This document shows, piece by piece, positions 54,159 through 63,911 of a stretch of 64,000 bases of DNA; the stretch's first letter is position 1; each line of letters starts with the position of its first letter. The notes beneath the pieces are model-generated. The model was not told the origin of the DNA. It made no database searches and saw nothing but the letters and a program-made list of their open reading frames with translations. The DNA comes from Kappaphycus alvarezii (lineage: Eukaryota; Rhodophyta; Florideophyceae; Gigartinales; Solieriaceae), in NCBI GenBank assembly GCA_002205965.3, contig NADL03000498.1, positions 434,001-498,000 of the forward strand, read 5' to 3'. Made by a program: the position numbers and the translations under genes.

Positions 54159-55440
54159 TCACTGCTCTTCTTCTGTTTCCGTTAGTGTTCGCTGTCTTAT
54201 TGATAAAATATATGGTCTCTCAAACGGGTATGGATGCAACTGATTACCAATATGATGCTCTAAAAAGTAGGTTCGCTTTACTGGTACCTCACTTTGTAGC
54301 ATAGCCTCATATATTGGTTTGATAACATCGAGATGGGGTTGAATACATTCTTCTTCCGTGACTCTTCCGAATCTTCCAAGAGTGAAAAAAATATATGTGA
54401 TATGCAAACTCTTCTGGAAGATGCCGGAGGAATGGATGCCGATAAGAAAAGAAGACGCGCATCATCAAGAACGAATCTTCGTAAGATAAGTGCGGTCCAT
54501 GTAGCGCCCTAAAACATAAACAGATGCTTATCATGAAATAAGAAATGACCTGCGCATCGTTCGCATCCTCGGAGATATTGCGCAGCCAAAAAGATAATAT
54601 TCTTCTTCCGACTGTATGCTGTGCATGGTTGTGAAGGAGAGCTAGAGATGAAGTTGTGGTGGGCGGTCCCGATGAATGGCCGCGACCAGCTCCTGACGTA
54701 CTGAGACCTGCACGAGGTCCTCTCGGGGGACGACCGGAACCTCTTCTGGGCGAGTTGTTGTCTCCAGAAGGTCCTCCTCTGGTCATCATCACTGCTTCAG
54801 GAGGATCTTCGCCACCCTCGATGTTCCCAATTTGTGGCGGGGAAACATAAGGTTCCCATACGGGATATGGGACCAGTCGATATTCCATATCAGGGGGTAA
54901 GCTGTAACCTCTCAGTCGCACATCTTGGTTGTTCTTGAGAAATACGTAAATCGGACGGACAATGTTCAGATACGTTTGCGACAAGTCTCCAGCAGCTACC
55001 ATTCCATATCTTCCTATAGAGTAATGATATATTACCTCCCCAAACTCTGGACCTGCTTCCGTGAACCTTCCGTTTTGGAATGAAAATAGAACTCTTATTA
55101 ATAGTCGGAAATCTTCTTCAGGTAGCAACGGTCCGTTCAACGTACCGAAACATAGACATATATTAATGTAGAAATGGATGATTACGTGGAGTTCGTAGTA
55201 GTCCCGCGTAATCGAGATGATCCATTCCCAGGCCCTTTTTCCTCCCATAGGAATCGTTCTATAGTTAAAGATGAGTATGCCCCGTGGTTGCGCATAGTCC
55301 TGTATGAGAACGAATTCTTCAGGCCTCTGATGATAAGGGACCAGACGACGTGCATGGATGGCCCTCCTTGATCTCTTCCCTGAGCTTGAACAGAGCTGAT
55401 AGTGCGGGTGTCTTTCCTCCGTGACGATGCAAGGGTTCGA
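54159..55440 (-). pseudogene. Gypsy-X copy C paired accessory domains, fused
   Basis: A 313-codon frame (55248-54307) contains domain 1 (to WEPYV), a Gly/Arg/Pro/Ser-rich linker of ~75 residues (RRGSGRPPRGPRAG) and domain 2 (VISYFMISICLCFRALHGPH). A frameshift near 54390 moves the end (GRFGRVTEEE to PYPFERPY) into another frame, closing at 54159. So the two domains belong to one protein. The frame is also continuous upstream with the integrase but for the stop at 55441. Confidence 0.75.
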
Positions 55441-56847
55441 TTACTTGGTTTGGAAGGCCGGCCACTTCACAGCCTGCTGAATTGCTTTTCCATGTACTAC
55501 AAGTACATTAGAGCCAACTGAAAAGGTTCTGACTGCAGTTTCTGCATCCTTATTTCTTGTCTGTGCTAGCGCGTGGTGTGATCTACAGCCTTCAGTGGCC
55601 AGTAGTTCGACTTCTCTACTCTCTTCATCGATAATATTTGTTTCCATGTCTCTCTGTAACATTCTAAGAGCCCTTCCGTACATTAGCTCGAACGGTGACC
55701 GTCCTTTTCTTCCTCTTTTTCGACGATAGCCGTATAACACTTTTGGTAAGGCATCTTCCCACTGGATTTCGTTCTCCGACATAGTTTTCGATATTGCTCG
55801 TTTAATGGTTCCAACTATCCTCTCTGCTTTACCGTTTGAAATAGGAGCGTATGCGAGAACTGTCTTCAGCTGAATCCCTTTCTCTTCCAAGAAACGAAGC
55901 AGTGAAGTTGCAGCAAAACAAAGGGCGTTATCTGAGATGATCCTTTTTGGAAGACCAAACAGTTCAATTATTTCTTTTTCGATGAATCTCAGGACCACCT
56001 CAGCATTGGCCTCCTCAACTGCAACTGCTATTGGCCATCCAGTAAGATGTTCCAATTCTATAAGGAGATATTTGTTTCCGGAAGAGGTTTCCTTGAATGG
56101 GCCGGCAAAGTCAATTGAAAAGGTTTCAAAAAGACCGGAAACTGGAAAGCTTAGAGTTGTCTTATAATTTCGTACCGGAGTGAATTTTTGACAGTTGTCA
56201 CAGCTTTTCACGAAATTATAGACATCCTTATGGATACAGGGCCACCAGAATCTCTCAGTTACGAATTTTTTGGTTGTTTCGAGATCCCAATGCCCTAGCT
56301 CATCATGGAAAGTCCTCAAGATCTTCATTCTTTCTTTCAAAGGGGCCACTAGTCGGGGACCGGCTTTATTGTGCCGGAAGAGTTTCCTATTCCACAATGT
56401 AAAAGCCTTTTGATTCCTGCGTACCCAATTTCTATGTTCCAGATTAACCTTTCTCATTTCTAGTCCATCCAAGAACTTAATAAGTCCGTAAATATTAGCT
56501 TCGTACTCTGTTTCGTTCGGCGCCTGCACCTCGGCAACTCCGACGATGTCCTCGGAAGCCTTTTCATTTGGACTCAGTGGATCCCTCAAGCGGGATAGGT
56601 AATCGGCAGGCTGTTTATTGCGTCCGGGTCTATACACAATTTCAAACCGATATTCTGCGAAAATGTCAAGCCATCGGGCCAAGCGGTGATGTACATCCTT
56701 CTTTTGGAATGCTGTCTTAAGTGCGTGGTGATCAGTTATCAAGAAAAATTTCTCGAGTGACAAAAGGTATACGCGAAACTTTTTCAGCGCGAAGACGACA
56801 GCTAGCGCTTCTTTCTTCGCAGACTTAGTACCTCTTTTCCGCATCAT
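55441..56847 (-). CDS. Gypsy-X copy C RNase H end and integrase (open, 468 codons)
   Basis: Same domain order as copies A and B: KKEALAVVFALKKF, LITDHHAL, PADYLSRL; integrase with FSIDFAGP, ISDNALCF and NGKAERIV. A TAC-to-TAA change at 55441-55443 ends the frame before the accessory domains, which continue in register beyond it. A one-base difference near 56820 separates it from the RT frame. Protein differences from A/B are scattered and mostly conservative. Confidence 0.8.
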   Translation of the reverse strand: MMRKRGTKSAKKEALAVVFALKKFRVYLLSLEKFFLITDHHALKTAFQKKDVHHRLARWLDIFAEYRFEIVYRPGRNKQPADYLSRLRDPLSPNEKASEDIVGVAEVQAPNETEYEANIYGLIKFLDGLEMRKVNLEHRNWVRRNQKAFTLWNRKLFRHNKAGPRLVAPLKERMKILRTFHDELGHWDLETTKKFVTERFWWPCIHKDVYNFVKSCDNCQKFTPVRNYKTTLSFPVSGLFETFSIDFAGPFKETSSGNKYLLIELEHLTGWPIAVAVEEANAEVVLRFIEKEIIELFGLPKRIISDNALCFAATSLLRFLEEKGIQLKTVLAYAPISNGKAERIVGTIKRAISKTMSENEIQWEDALPKVLYGYRRKRGRKGRSPFELMYGRALRMLQRDMETNIIDEESREVELLATEGCRSHHALAQTRNKDAETAVRTFSVGSNVLVVHGKAIQQAVKWPAFQTK

Positions 56848-58120
56848 TCAGAGTTCGACTTGCGAATTGAACAGGGTGTAGTCTTCCGTTCTCATCTTTT
56901 TGGGACAAAACGGCACCCAAAGACCGCTCTGAGGCATCTGTTTCCACAACGAATGGTCTCTTGAAATCTGGGTACATGAGAATTGGGGGAACACATAGCT
57001 TATCTTTAAGCTCCTGAAATGCAGTTTCCATTTCCTTGTTCCAGTAAAATTTTTCGTTCTTCGTAGTGCTGGCATGTAACGGTGCTGCAGTCTTGGCAAA
57101 ATCTTTGATAAATCTTCTGTAATATGAGGCCAGTCCTAAGAAGCTTTGGACCTCCGTCATTGAAGCGGGCCTTGGTGCCAACTTTATTTTTTTCGTTTTC
57201 TCTGGATCCACTCTAATTCCCTCTTGGTCGACGATATGACCGAGTAATTGGATAGAAGTTTTCGCAAAGAAGCATTTGCTCAACTTAATTTTCAAGCTAT
57301 ACTCCGATATCCTCTCCACAACTGTCGTGACGTGCGAGATGTGCTGATCCAATGTTTCTGAGAATATGACGACATCATCGATATAGACTCTTGCGAATGG
57401 AAGTCCTTTCAAAACCTCGTTCATCATTCTTTGGAATGTAGCTGGTGCATTCATGAGACCAAAAGGCATCACTTCGAACCTGAACGTACCGGCTTTGCTG
57501 GTAAAGGTTGTTTTTTCCTTACATTTTTCATCCAATGGAATCTGCCAATAGCCAGTGTAAAGGTCAATTGAGGTGAAATATCTCCCATCCTTCAGGTCCT
57601 CGAGGATCTCCTCCATGTTCGGAATCGGAAATCGATCGGGTATCATTCTCTGGTTCAGTTGTCGGTAATCGACGCAAAAACGCAGCTTTCCATCCTTCTT
57701 TGGTGCGACCACAACTGGAAACGACCATGGGGATGAAACTGGTCGAATATTATCATTTTTCAGCATACTTGTAACATTTTCTGAGATAAATTGGTCATAT
57801 TTTGGCGGTTGACGTCTGGGCTTGTGGTAAATCGGTTGAGTATCGGTAAGTTCAAATGAGTGAGTGACCGGTACGCTTGCTTGTCTTAAATCTGATACAC
57901 TCCATGCAATTACTTCGGAAGATGCTAACATGTCGGATATTTTCAGTGAGGCGGCGGCGGGAAGGTGCTGCACTTTTCCTTGGATTTCTGCCATTTGGCG
58001 CCCTTTTTCTTCTTGATTCTCAACCTCAATATTTTGAAGGACCTTTTCCGGCGTGCTCACATCTTCAGATATGGAATCCGATATATTCCTGTTTTCCTTG
58101 CAATTGTAATCTTCTTTCAT
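56825..58120 (-). CDS. Gypsy-X copy C reverse transcriptase and RNase H start (open, 431 codons)
   Basis: The only copy with an intact catalytic RT: LRFCVDYRQLNQR, TSIDLYTGYWQIPLD, VMPFGLMNAPATF and VYIDDVVIF in one frame, then the thumb, connection and RNase H Asp (VETDASERSLGAV), ending at SRTLNDAEKRY. The ATG at 58120 overlaps the protease stop as ATGA; whether that is a real start or a scar of a lost single frame is open, since copy B reads through. Confidence 0.8.
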   Translation of the reverse strand: MKEDYNCKENRNISDSISEDVSTPEKVLQNIEVENQEEKGRQMAEIQGKVQHLPAAASLKISDMLASSEVIAWSVSDLRQASVPVTHSFELTDTQPIYHKPRRQPPKYDQFISENVTSMLKNDNIRPVSSPWSFPVVVAPKKDGKLRFCVDYRQLNQRMIPDRFPIPNMEEILEDLKDGRYFTSIDLYTGYWQIPLDEKCKEKTTFTSKAGTFRFEVMPFGLMNAPATFQRMMNEVLKGLPFARVYIDDVVIFSETLDQHISHVTTVVERISEYSLKIKLSKCFFAKTSIQLLGHIVDQEGIRVDPEKTKKIKLAPRPASMTEVQSFLGLASYYRRFIKDFAKTAAPLHASTTKNEKFYWNKEMETAFQELKDKLCVPPILMYPDFKRPFVVETDASERSLGAVLSQKDENGRLHPVQFASRTLNDAEKRY

Positions 58121-60120
58121 GCTCCGAATGCCGCCTTTGATTCGATATTATCGCAAAAAGAAACACATTCAGGTGTCACACCTACCCTAGAATTCCAGTC
58201 TTCATCTGTTTCAAACCCAGAATCATAATCGTCCCATGCAATGTTCATTATCCCCCGAGCGTACCCTTCTCCACTTCCGAAAGTGTTAGTTGGTTCGGAA
58301 GCTTCGCTGTCATAGCTAGAAGTGAAATATTCACTGTCCGTTTCTTTTAAATCTACTGGATGTGTGCTTTTGTCGAAATCCAGGGGCATCTTCACGGTTC
58401 TGCCGTCAACATTAACTGAAACGATTTGGTTGCCCAAGTCAATGCAGGTCCCTAGTCTTTCCATGGTAGGACAGCCAATGATTGCATCGAAAGGGAGATC
58501 AGGCATGACAAGAAAGTCTACATCAACTTTAGAGTCCCCAAAGAACACGGAAACCTTGTCAACAGTGCCCATGCATTTTGATACGGTTCCATCCGCCACA
58601 GTTATTCTTCGAGTAGTTGGAATAATTTCAAGACCTAGATCTGTCACCAAAGTTTCTGAAATGAGGTTTGGAAGAGCGCCCGAATCGAAAAGAGCTTGTG
58701 TTTGCATTCCCAATACTTTGACTGGTACCAGCTTAAGACGTCTTGGTGCTGTCGAGGCCGATTGAAGAAACAGTTTCTTACCCTTAGCGGACTTATTAGA
58801 CCTGATAATTTTTTTGAGTTCTTTTCTCGCGTCCTCTGCGTCGCCCCTCAAAAGTTGACCAAACGTTATCCCAGTTGGGGCTGATGCAAGCTCAGCCACC
58901 AAATTGTACTTCTTCACATATTCTCGTACGTCCTTCGGGATATTCTTAAATTTCTTACTCTTTTTCGTCTTCTTGGCCGGAATGTTTTCCACTCCTGGAA
59001 CAATTTGATCAGACCTCTTGGTTCGAGGAGGCACAGGTGCTGGGATATGCTCTAGCATTCCGTAATATAGCCTAGGTTTTTCGATAAAATGTTCCCTTCC
59101 CCATCTCTTTTTGTCATATTGACTTGACTGATTTCCTGAGCGATGGATACGTTACCGGCATCCGTCAACTTTTGATCCTTTCTGTTTTGTAAGATTTTCA
59201 TCTCTGGTCCTGACTCGCTCCTTGCGCCCGATAAATTTGCTTTTCTGTTGTCTTTAGACCAGCAGTTACTCTCATGATGCCCATATCGACCGCACTTTCT
59301 ACAACGAGTATTTCTATGTGGATTATCAGGACACCCATTTGCAATGTTCCAGGCTTGTGACAGTAGGAACAGACTTCTGCGGCCTTGGGGGCCCCAGACT
59401 GGTTCTTCTTAATGGTAAGAGTAAGGCTTTCCAACTGCGAGGTTATCATGTCAAGTCGATTATCGAATCGGGTTTCCAACCTTTCTTCCAAGTTTTTGAC
59501 ATCGCTCCTGACTGATTCCAATGCTGCTGCGCTAGTAGCTGGCCTTTGATAATTCTTTTCAGGATGTACGATCGGCATAGATGTACGGGTTTCCCTCAGT
59601 ATTTCACTTAGTGACTGAAACGTCTCCGAATTTTTGACAAATTCTACTATGGTACCTTTCAGTTCATTAAAAGTGTGAGGGCCCTTGATGAGGAGGAAAT
59701 CGGAGAGCCGCTTATCCCCATCGCCGCCTTACGCAGCATTCGTACTTGGCTTGGGGTCGAGCCCAGCCTTTTCATAGAGATCACACAAGTATACCAATGA
59801 GCTTAACAAATCGTCGAAGTTGAGCCGGGCCTCTATGGCGGTACGAATCATCTCATCTGGTTCTACCTCCTTAGCATACTCTTTCACAAGCCAATCGCAT
59901 ACCTCACCGAAGTTACGCCCACTCCCGTTAAGAGACCACCCGTCGATAAACTTGGACTTATATTTGTGCTTTGCGTCACCATGAAGATAGGCGAAGATAC
60001 TTTCGGCCTTCTCTTCATCGCTCTTCTCACGCATCACAACGTTGGCATATGTATAGAGAAACTCCTCAACGTCTTCATTCTTGCCCCTGTGAACGTTATA
60101 CGAGCAGCGTTGAGATCCAT
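58117..60120 (-). pseudogene. Gypsy-X copy C gag and protease
   Basis: ATG at 60120. As in copy A a four-G run shifts the frame after ~12 codons. The Gag core is open from ~60037 to 59729, then shifts. The first knuckle region survives as CSYCHKPG (~59360), then a frame change. From 59058 to 58117 a 313-codon frame joins the Gag tail and protease (ALFDSGALPNLIS, ~58675; AIIGCPTMERLG), showing the Gag-Pro fusion. It ends in TGA overlapping the RT ATG. Confidence 0.8.
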
Positions 60121-60209
60121 GATTACAGAAAAGAAATCCCCTCGAATAGTTCCCTAAGACTGCTCAATTCGACTACCTCGGGTGCAACCCCCTCCACAAG
60201 AGTACCAAA

Positions 60210-61735
60210 TGATAGGGGTAAATCGTCTGGAGAAGAGATATTCAGAACCAACTACCCCAAGAAGGAGGTGTTGCAAGCGACAAAAGTGCTACCGTGGTAT
60301 AGTTGAACGAACGGAAAGGAGTGAATAGGGAAGACAGTTGAATGGGCTACAAGCAAGTATGGAAGGGGGGGCTACCATCTATGCTTAGTGACTAGGGTAA
60401 AATAAATGTTTCTTGGGTCTGAAGTTGACTCTCAACTTCCTAACTATTTGGGACTGAGCTTGAAGCTGCCTGCCAACTTTCTTGACCTCTCCATGAGGAT
60501 GCGGTTTACTCAGCTTGTATAGACTTTTGGCTACCCCTAAAGTCCGAGCAAAACTACAGAAGGTACCAGGAAATGCGCAGAAACAATTTGTGCGGATGAC
60601 ATACTCTAAACAGAAGTTACTTAAGAAACTAACAATCAATGAGGTCCTCTTATTTCCCATTCTCTAAATCAGATTCAAACAACTCCTCTAAAACATCCAT
60701 GCTGTCCAAGCTGTCCCCACAAATATCTGCGAATGGCTCACAGCTCTCTATTCCTTCCTGGGAGATATCTAAACTACTAAAGATATCTCCATCCGGTTCC
60801 AGCGTCGGCACCACTTGATCCATACTCTCCAGTCCAGGTCCCACTAGTACAACACTTTCCATGCCCCCATTTCCCTCATCCAACTCGTCCTCGTCCTCGT
60901 CATCCTCCTCTTCCTCCTCTTAATCCTCATCCTCATCCTCATCCTCCTCTTCAACCTCATCCTCATTCTCATCCTCCTTTTCAACCTCATTCTCCCCTTC
61001 CTCCTCGTTATTAACCTCATAGACCAATCCAGGGGCTACCCACTTCTCAAAGGTCTCCCCAGCTCCCTCCTCGATGTCCCACTCCCGCCCCTTACCAACC
61101 TCCTCCGCCTCATTCTCGATAAAGAGGCGACGCACGATTTCGATGACCTTTTTCTTGGTTTGCCGGCGCAGGTAGTCCTCGCGGTCAGTAGGTCCGAAAG
61201 GGAGTAGGAGAATAGAGTTTAGTGGGCGGGGATGGCGATTTTTGGAAATGATTTTCGAGGGCGTAGATTGGTCATTTTGGTAGGTTCGGGGGAATGGGAG
61301 GTAATGGAGGGTGTTTCGGGTGTGTCGGGGGGAGAGGTGTGATTAGCAAAATGATCGGGGCGTTTAAAACTTGGAATAAAGGGGTTTAAATAGGCTCCCA
61401 GGGCAGGTTCTATAGATTAGAAATAGGTAAAACAAATCTGCAAGGGATTTTTGTAGCAGTGCATTTGCGCCCTTTTTCTCAAAAAAACGAATTTGGAGGA
61501 GGAGGTAAGCAAAAAGGGAAAAAGAACTTGATTCGGGATCGATTCAGAGGGGTACATACAGTATAAAAATATCTAGATAAAATGGAAGTAAATTTGGAGA
61601 GGACCGCGGTAATGATAAGCGAGGTTCAGGGAGGACGAGGAAGGACCGGAACTATAAGCAAATTTGGACAAGGAGAGGTAGTACAGTAAACTATAGGCCT
61701 GTAGATGACGGCGACAAAAAAATCTGCGCCTAACA
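60210..61735 (-). repeat. Gypsy-X copy C 5' LTR, long LTR2 type
   Basis: 1526 bp. In element sense it starts TGTTAGGCGC (61735) and ends CCCCTATCA (60210), followed by the usual primer site. The part after the TATA box matches ordinary LTRs; the rest matches 34162-35683 along its whole length. Confidence 0.8.
60650..61275 (-). pseudogene. Acidic ORF inside LTR2, second copy
   Basis: Same protein as at 34603-35227. A one-base loss after the ATG (61275) and one stop in the Asp/Glu tract (~60919) break it. The C-terminal part is clearer here: MDQVVPTLEPDGDIFSSLD, then CEPFADICGDSLDSMDVLEE, to TAA at 60650. Two copies keep the same start region, acidic middle and end, so the ORF was real. The overall charge is strongly negative. 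Confidence 0.55.
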
Positions 61736-62333
61736 GTATGTTCGCCGACACAACCACATCCGCGACAAGCTTATTTCTACTGTCACCCCACCACCGGCCT
61801 TCGACCTAAGGAGTATCACTCCCCTACCAAATCATCTCCCTGGCAACGAGAGACTCCGTACGGACATCATCATAGATGACCTCGCCCTCTCCCTTCAGCC
61901 GCAGGCAATCGACATCTTTATTGCAAGCCCTTGTACATCCCGCGCCCTCTGCGCCTCCACCAAGCATCCGGGAGGGGCCAACACTGGTATCGAGGCTCTC
62001 AAGACCCGTAGATACGCCGGCCTGTGTAACACTATACGAGCGAAATTCCACCCCCTGAGTCTCGATACTCATGGTGGTCTCGGAAAGTCCGCCCAAGCCT
62101 TCCTGGCCTTCCTTGCCTCACACTTCGCCCGCCGCCGAGGTACCAATTTCTCTTCCGAATACCTCCGACTCCTGACTACGATCTCTTCCCTCACCTTGAA
62201 ACTCACGGCTCACGCCGCTTGTCGCCGCTCTCTAGCACTGACCACTGCCCAACAGTGGTCCCTGGTTACCCTAATAAAGTGTGTTTTTACCCCTTTCTGT
62301 AGGAATTTCGCCAAACCCGAACGAGTTCGGTGA
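61736..62333 (+). pseudogene. RT-associated nuclease-like domain, copy 3
   Basis: Open from the LTR border to TGA at 62331-62333 with no internal stop. Begins YVRRHNHIRDKL, then LRTDIIIDDLA, QAIDIFIASP (the central acidic strand), RRYAGLC and PLSLDTHGGLG, ending in a helical tail. Same layout as copies 1 and 2 but a different subfamily. The 5' part is removed by Gypsy-X copy C. Confidence 0.6.
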
Positions 62334-62354
62334 GCAGCTAAAGTTCAGAACGTG

Positions 62355-62400
62355 TGCAGTGCACGTACTGTACTGTACTGTACTGTACGTGCACTGCACA
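62355..62400. repeat. Palindrome enclosing a pentanucleotide repeat
   Basis: GTGCAGTGCACGTAC (62355-62369) is exactly inverted at 62386-62400. Between them lies TGTACTGTACTGTACT, a GTACT repeat. The hairpin stem could be 15 bp or longer. Confidence 0.95.
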
Positions 62401-62456
62401 ATAAGTTCAGATTCGCTTGCAGCTCTTGTACAGGTATAGTCGACCCCAAAAAGGGG

Positions 62457-62462
62457 AAAAAA
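62457..62462 (-). terminator. RNA polymerase III terminator of tRNA-Asp
   Basis: Six Ts in tRNA sense, 10 bases past the tRNA 3' end; a second run of five lies further on. Confidence 0.7.
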
Positions 62463-62472
62463 TATATGATCC

Positions 62473-62555
62473 AGCTCGTGCCGGGAATTGAACCCGGATC
62501 CCCTCGGTGACAGCGAGATATACGTAGGCCTTGATAACCATTATACTACACGAAC
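62473..62555 (-). tRNA. tRNA-Asp(GTC) with an 11-base insertion in the D-loop
   Basis: 83 bases. Acceptor stem GTTCGTG/CACGAGC pairs 7 of 7 (one G-U). Anticodon loop CTGTCAC gives anticodon GTC; stem TCTCG/CGAGG. T-arm CCGGG-TTCAATT-CCCGG is perfect. The D-arm becomes a normal eukaryotic tRNA-Asp D-arm (GTAT..TGGTTA..GTAT) only if TCAAGGCCTAC between TGGTTA and GTATA is removed, leaving 72 bases. The insertion is therefore probably an intron at a non-canonical site, as known for nuclear tRNAs of the red alga Cyanidioschyzon. Internal promoter boxes are present; a T6 terminator follows. Confidence 0.85.
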
Positions 62556-62662
62556 GATTTGGATCGCTACTTATCACAACGAGGGGACATAAAATTTATA
62601 CAGTAAATTGTGTGTACACGTGGCCCCGTGGCCGACGTGGACCACCCGGTTAGTTCTTCGCT

Positions 62663-62941
62663 GCCCTTACTGCATCTGAGCGCGCGAAATCTCTCCGCTA
62701 TGGCCACCTCTGCGCCGAGCTACGTATCGACTTCCACCCGATGGGTTTCGATATATACGGGTCTGCCGGTCCCGGTGCCGAACGAGGTCTGTCAAGAATT
62801 GCTGAGTACATCGCTCTACGGAAAGGCAGTAGCCCTGCCTTCGAGCGCGATCGCTTGTTCACGATTATCAGTTCGCTCATACAACAACGAACTTCTGTCG
62901 CGATCAACCGACGACAACTCAACCGCTCCTGGCTCGGATAG
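62663..62941 (+). pseudogene. RT-associated nuclease-like domain, copy 4 (C-terminal part)
   Basis: Frame with SERAKSLRYGHLCAEL, FHPMGFDIYGSAGPGAE and RIAEYIALRKGSS to TAG at 62939-62941. This is the second half of the domain. Traces of the DVDHP strand just upstream are one frame off. The first half is missing. Confidence 0.6.
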
Positions 62942-63029
62942 ATATTTCCCCTTTTGAGGGCCGCTAGCCCCCCCTTTTCTGCTTGGTAAAGTCGTCTTCT
63001 TCTTCTGTTAGTTCTTTGCTAGCAACATA

Positions 63030-63107
63030 GTCGGATCCTTCAGCGGACACCCGTTTTACTGATGCCATAAAGTTACCGCCGCTACTGAATGCATTAAACT
63101 TTTTTCT
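63030..63107. repeat. Direct repeat, left copy
   Basis: About 78 bp, from GTCGGATCCT to TTAAACTTTTTTCT, matching 63829-63911. The two flank nuclease-like copy 5. Confidence 0.75.
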
Positions 63108-63115
63108 TCCCGCCC

Positions 63116-63753
63116 TTGGACAAACTCGGGGATCACGCCGCCGACCTCTTCTGCCCTGGTTTCGGCAGTCGTCACCGCCATAACTCGCTCTGTTATGCGT
63201 TTGCGACACACGTTACCCGCGCCGCTGGTCTGGATACTCGGCACGAGGTTCCGCTCCTCGTCCCGGGCACTGAGTTCCGGCCCGCCGATATCCTCGTACA
63301 AAATCCCCCTACCCGGAAGGCACAGCGTTGCGCCCCATTGCCTTTGACATCACTGTCGTCTCACCGTTCAAGGCCGCAGCTCGCACCAAGGCGACCCTGG
63401 TTGCCGGTGGCGCTGCTGATCTGGCGGCCCGCGACAAGGTTACAACTCTGGAACGCAACCTCGCCCGACGCCTCCCCGTTCCCTCAACTGGCTCATCTAC
63501 TGCGCCATACACGCCGAACTTCACGTTTCGACCTCTGGCGTTTGATTCCCTGGGTGCCTCTTCCCCTGGTACAATTGCGTTTATCGAGGAGTTAGTTCCG
63601 CGGATCGCGTCCAAGTGTCACTCGACACCTGGTGTTATCCGCCGCCGTACCTTCCAGCGACTGCGTTGCACCCTCTGGTCATCCATTGCGCAAGCTAACC
63701 TGTCTCGAGCCCCGATGCGCATGGACGACGAGGTACATCCGGTTAGGTCTTAG
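63116..63753 (+). pseudogene. RT-associated nuclease-like domain, copy 5 (nearly complete)
   Basis: Starts LDKLGDHAADLFCPGFGSR, the conserved entry seen between reverse transcriptase and this domain in other RT proteins, then RHRHNSL, AAGLDTRHEVPLLVPG and FRPADILV. After a one-base shift near 63325 it continues PIAFDITVVSPF (central strand), GGAADLAARDK and PLAFDSLGASSPG, to a helical tail ending at TAG 63751-63753. No RT precedes it; direct repeats flank it. Confidence 0.65.
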
Positions 63754-63828
63754 CCGTATAGTTAGGACTTGGGCAGTCCCCAATAGATACTGAATGCATT
63801 AAACTTCTTTCTAAACTCCATGTATATG

Positions 63829-63911
63829 GTCGGATCCTGCAGCGGACATCCGTTTTACTGATGCTCTAAAAGTTACTACACGTGGCCGACTGAATCCATT
63901 AAACTTTTTCT
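63829..63911. repeat. Direct repeat, right copy
   Basis: Matches 63030-63107 with several changes, 799 bp downstream. A third partial piece (TACTGAATGCATTAAACTTC) lies at about 63788. Confidence 0.7.

Larger units (their letters stand above)
53405..61735 (-). mobile_element. Gypsy-X copy C with two different LTRs
   Basis: 8.3 kb on the minus strand. The left (3') LTR is the ordinary type (53405-54126); the right (5') LTR is the long LTR2 type (60210-61735). They share only the promoter-to-end part. Flanking pentamers differ (GTCTC against GTATG), and the left and right neighbours are unrelated sequences. A recombinant between two elements fits best. Its RT frame is the best preserved of the three copies. 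Confidence 0.85.

Noticed and set aside
54656-54850. Plus-strand Pro/Gly-rich ORF
   Set aside because: Antisense of the Arg/Gly/Pro linker between the copy C accessory domains.
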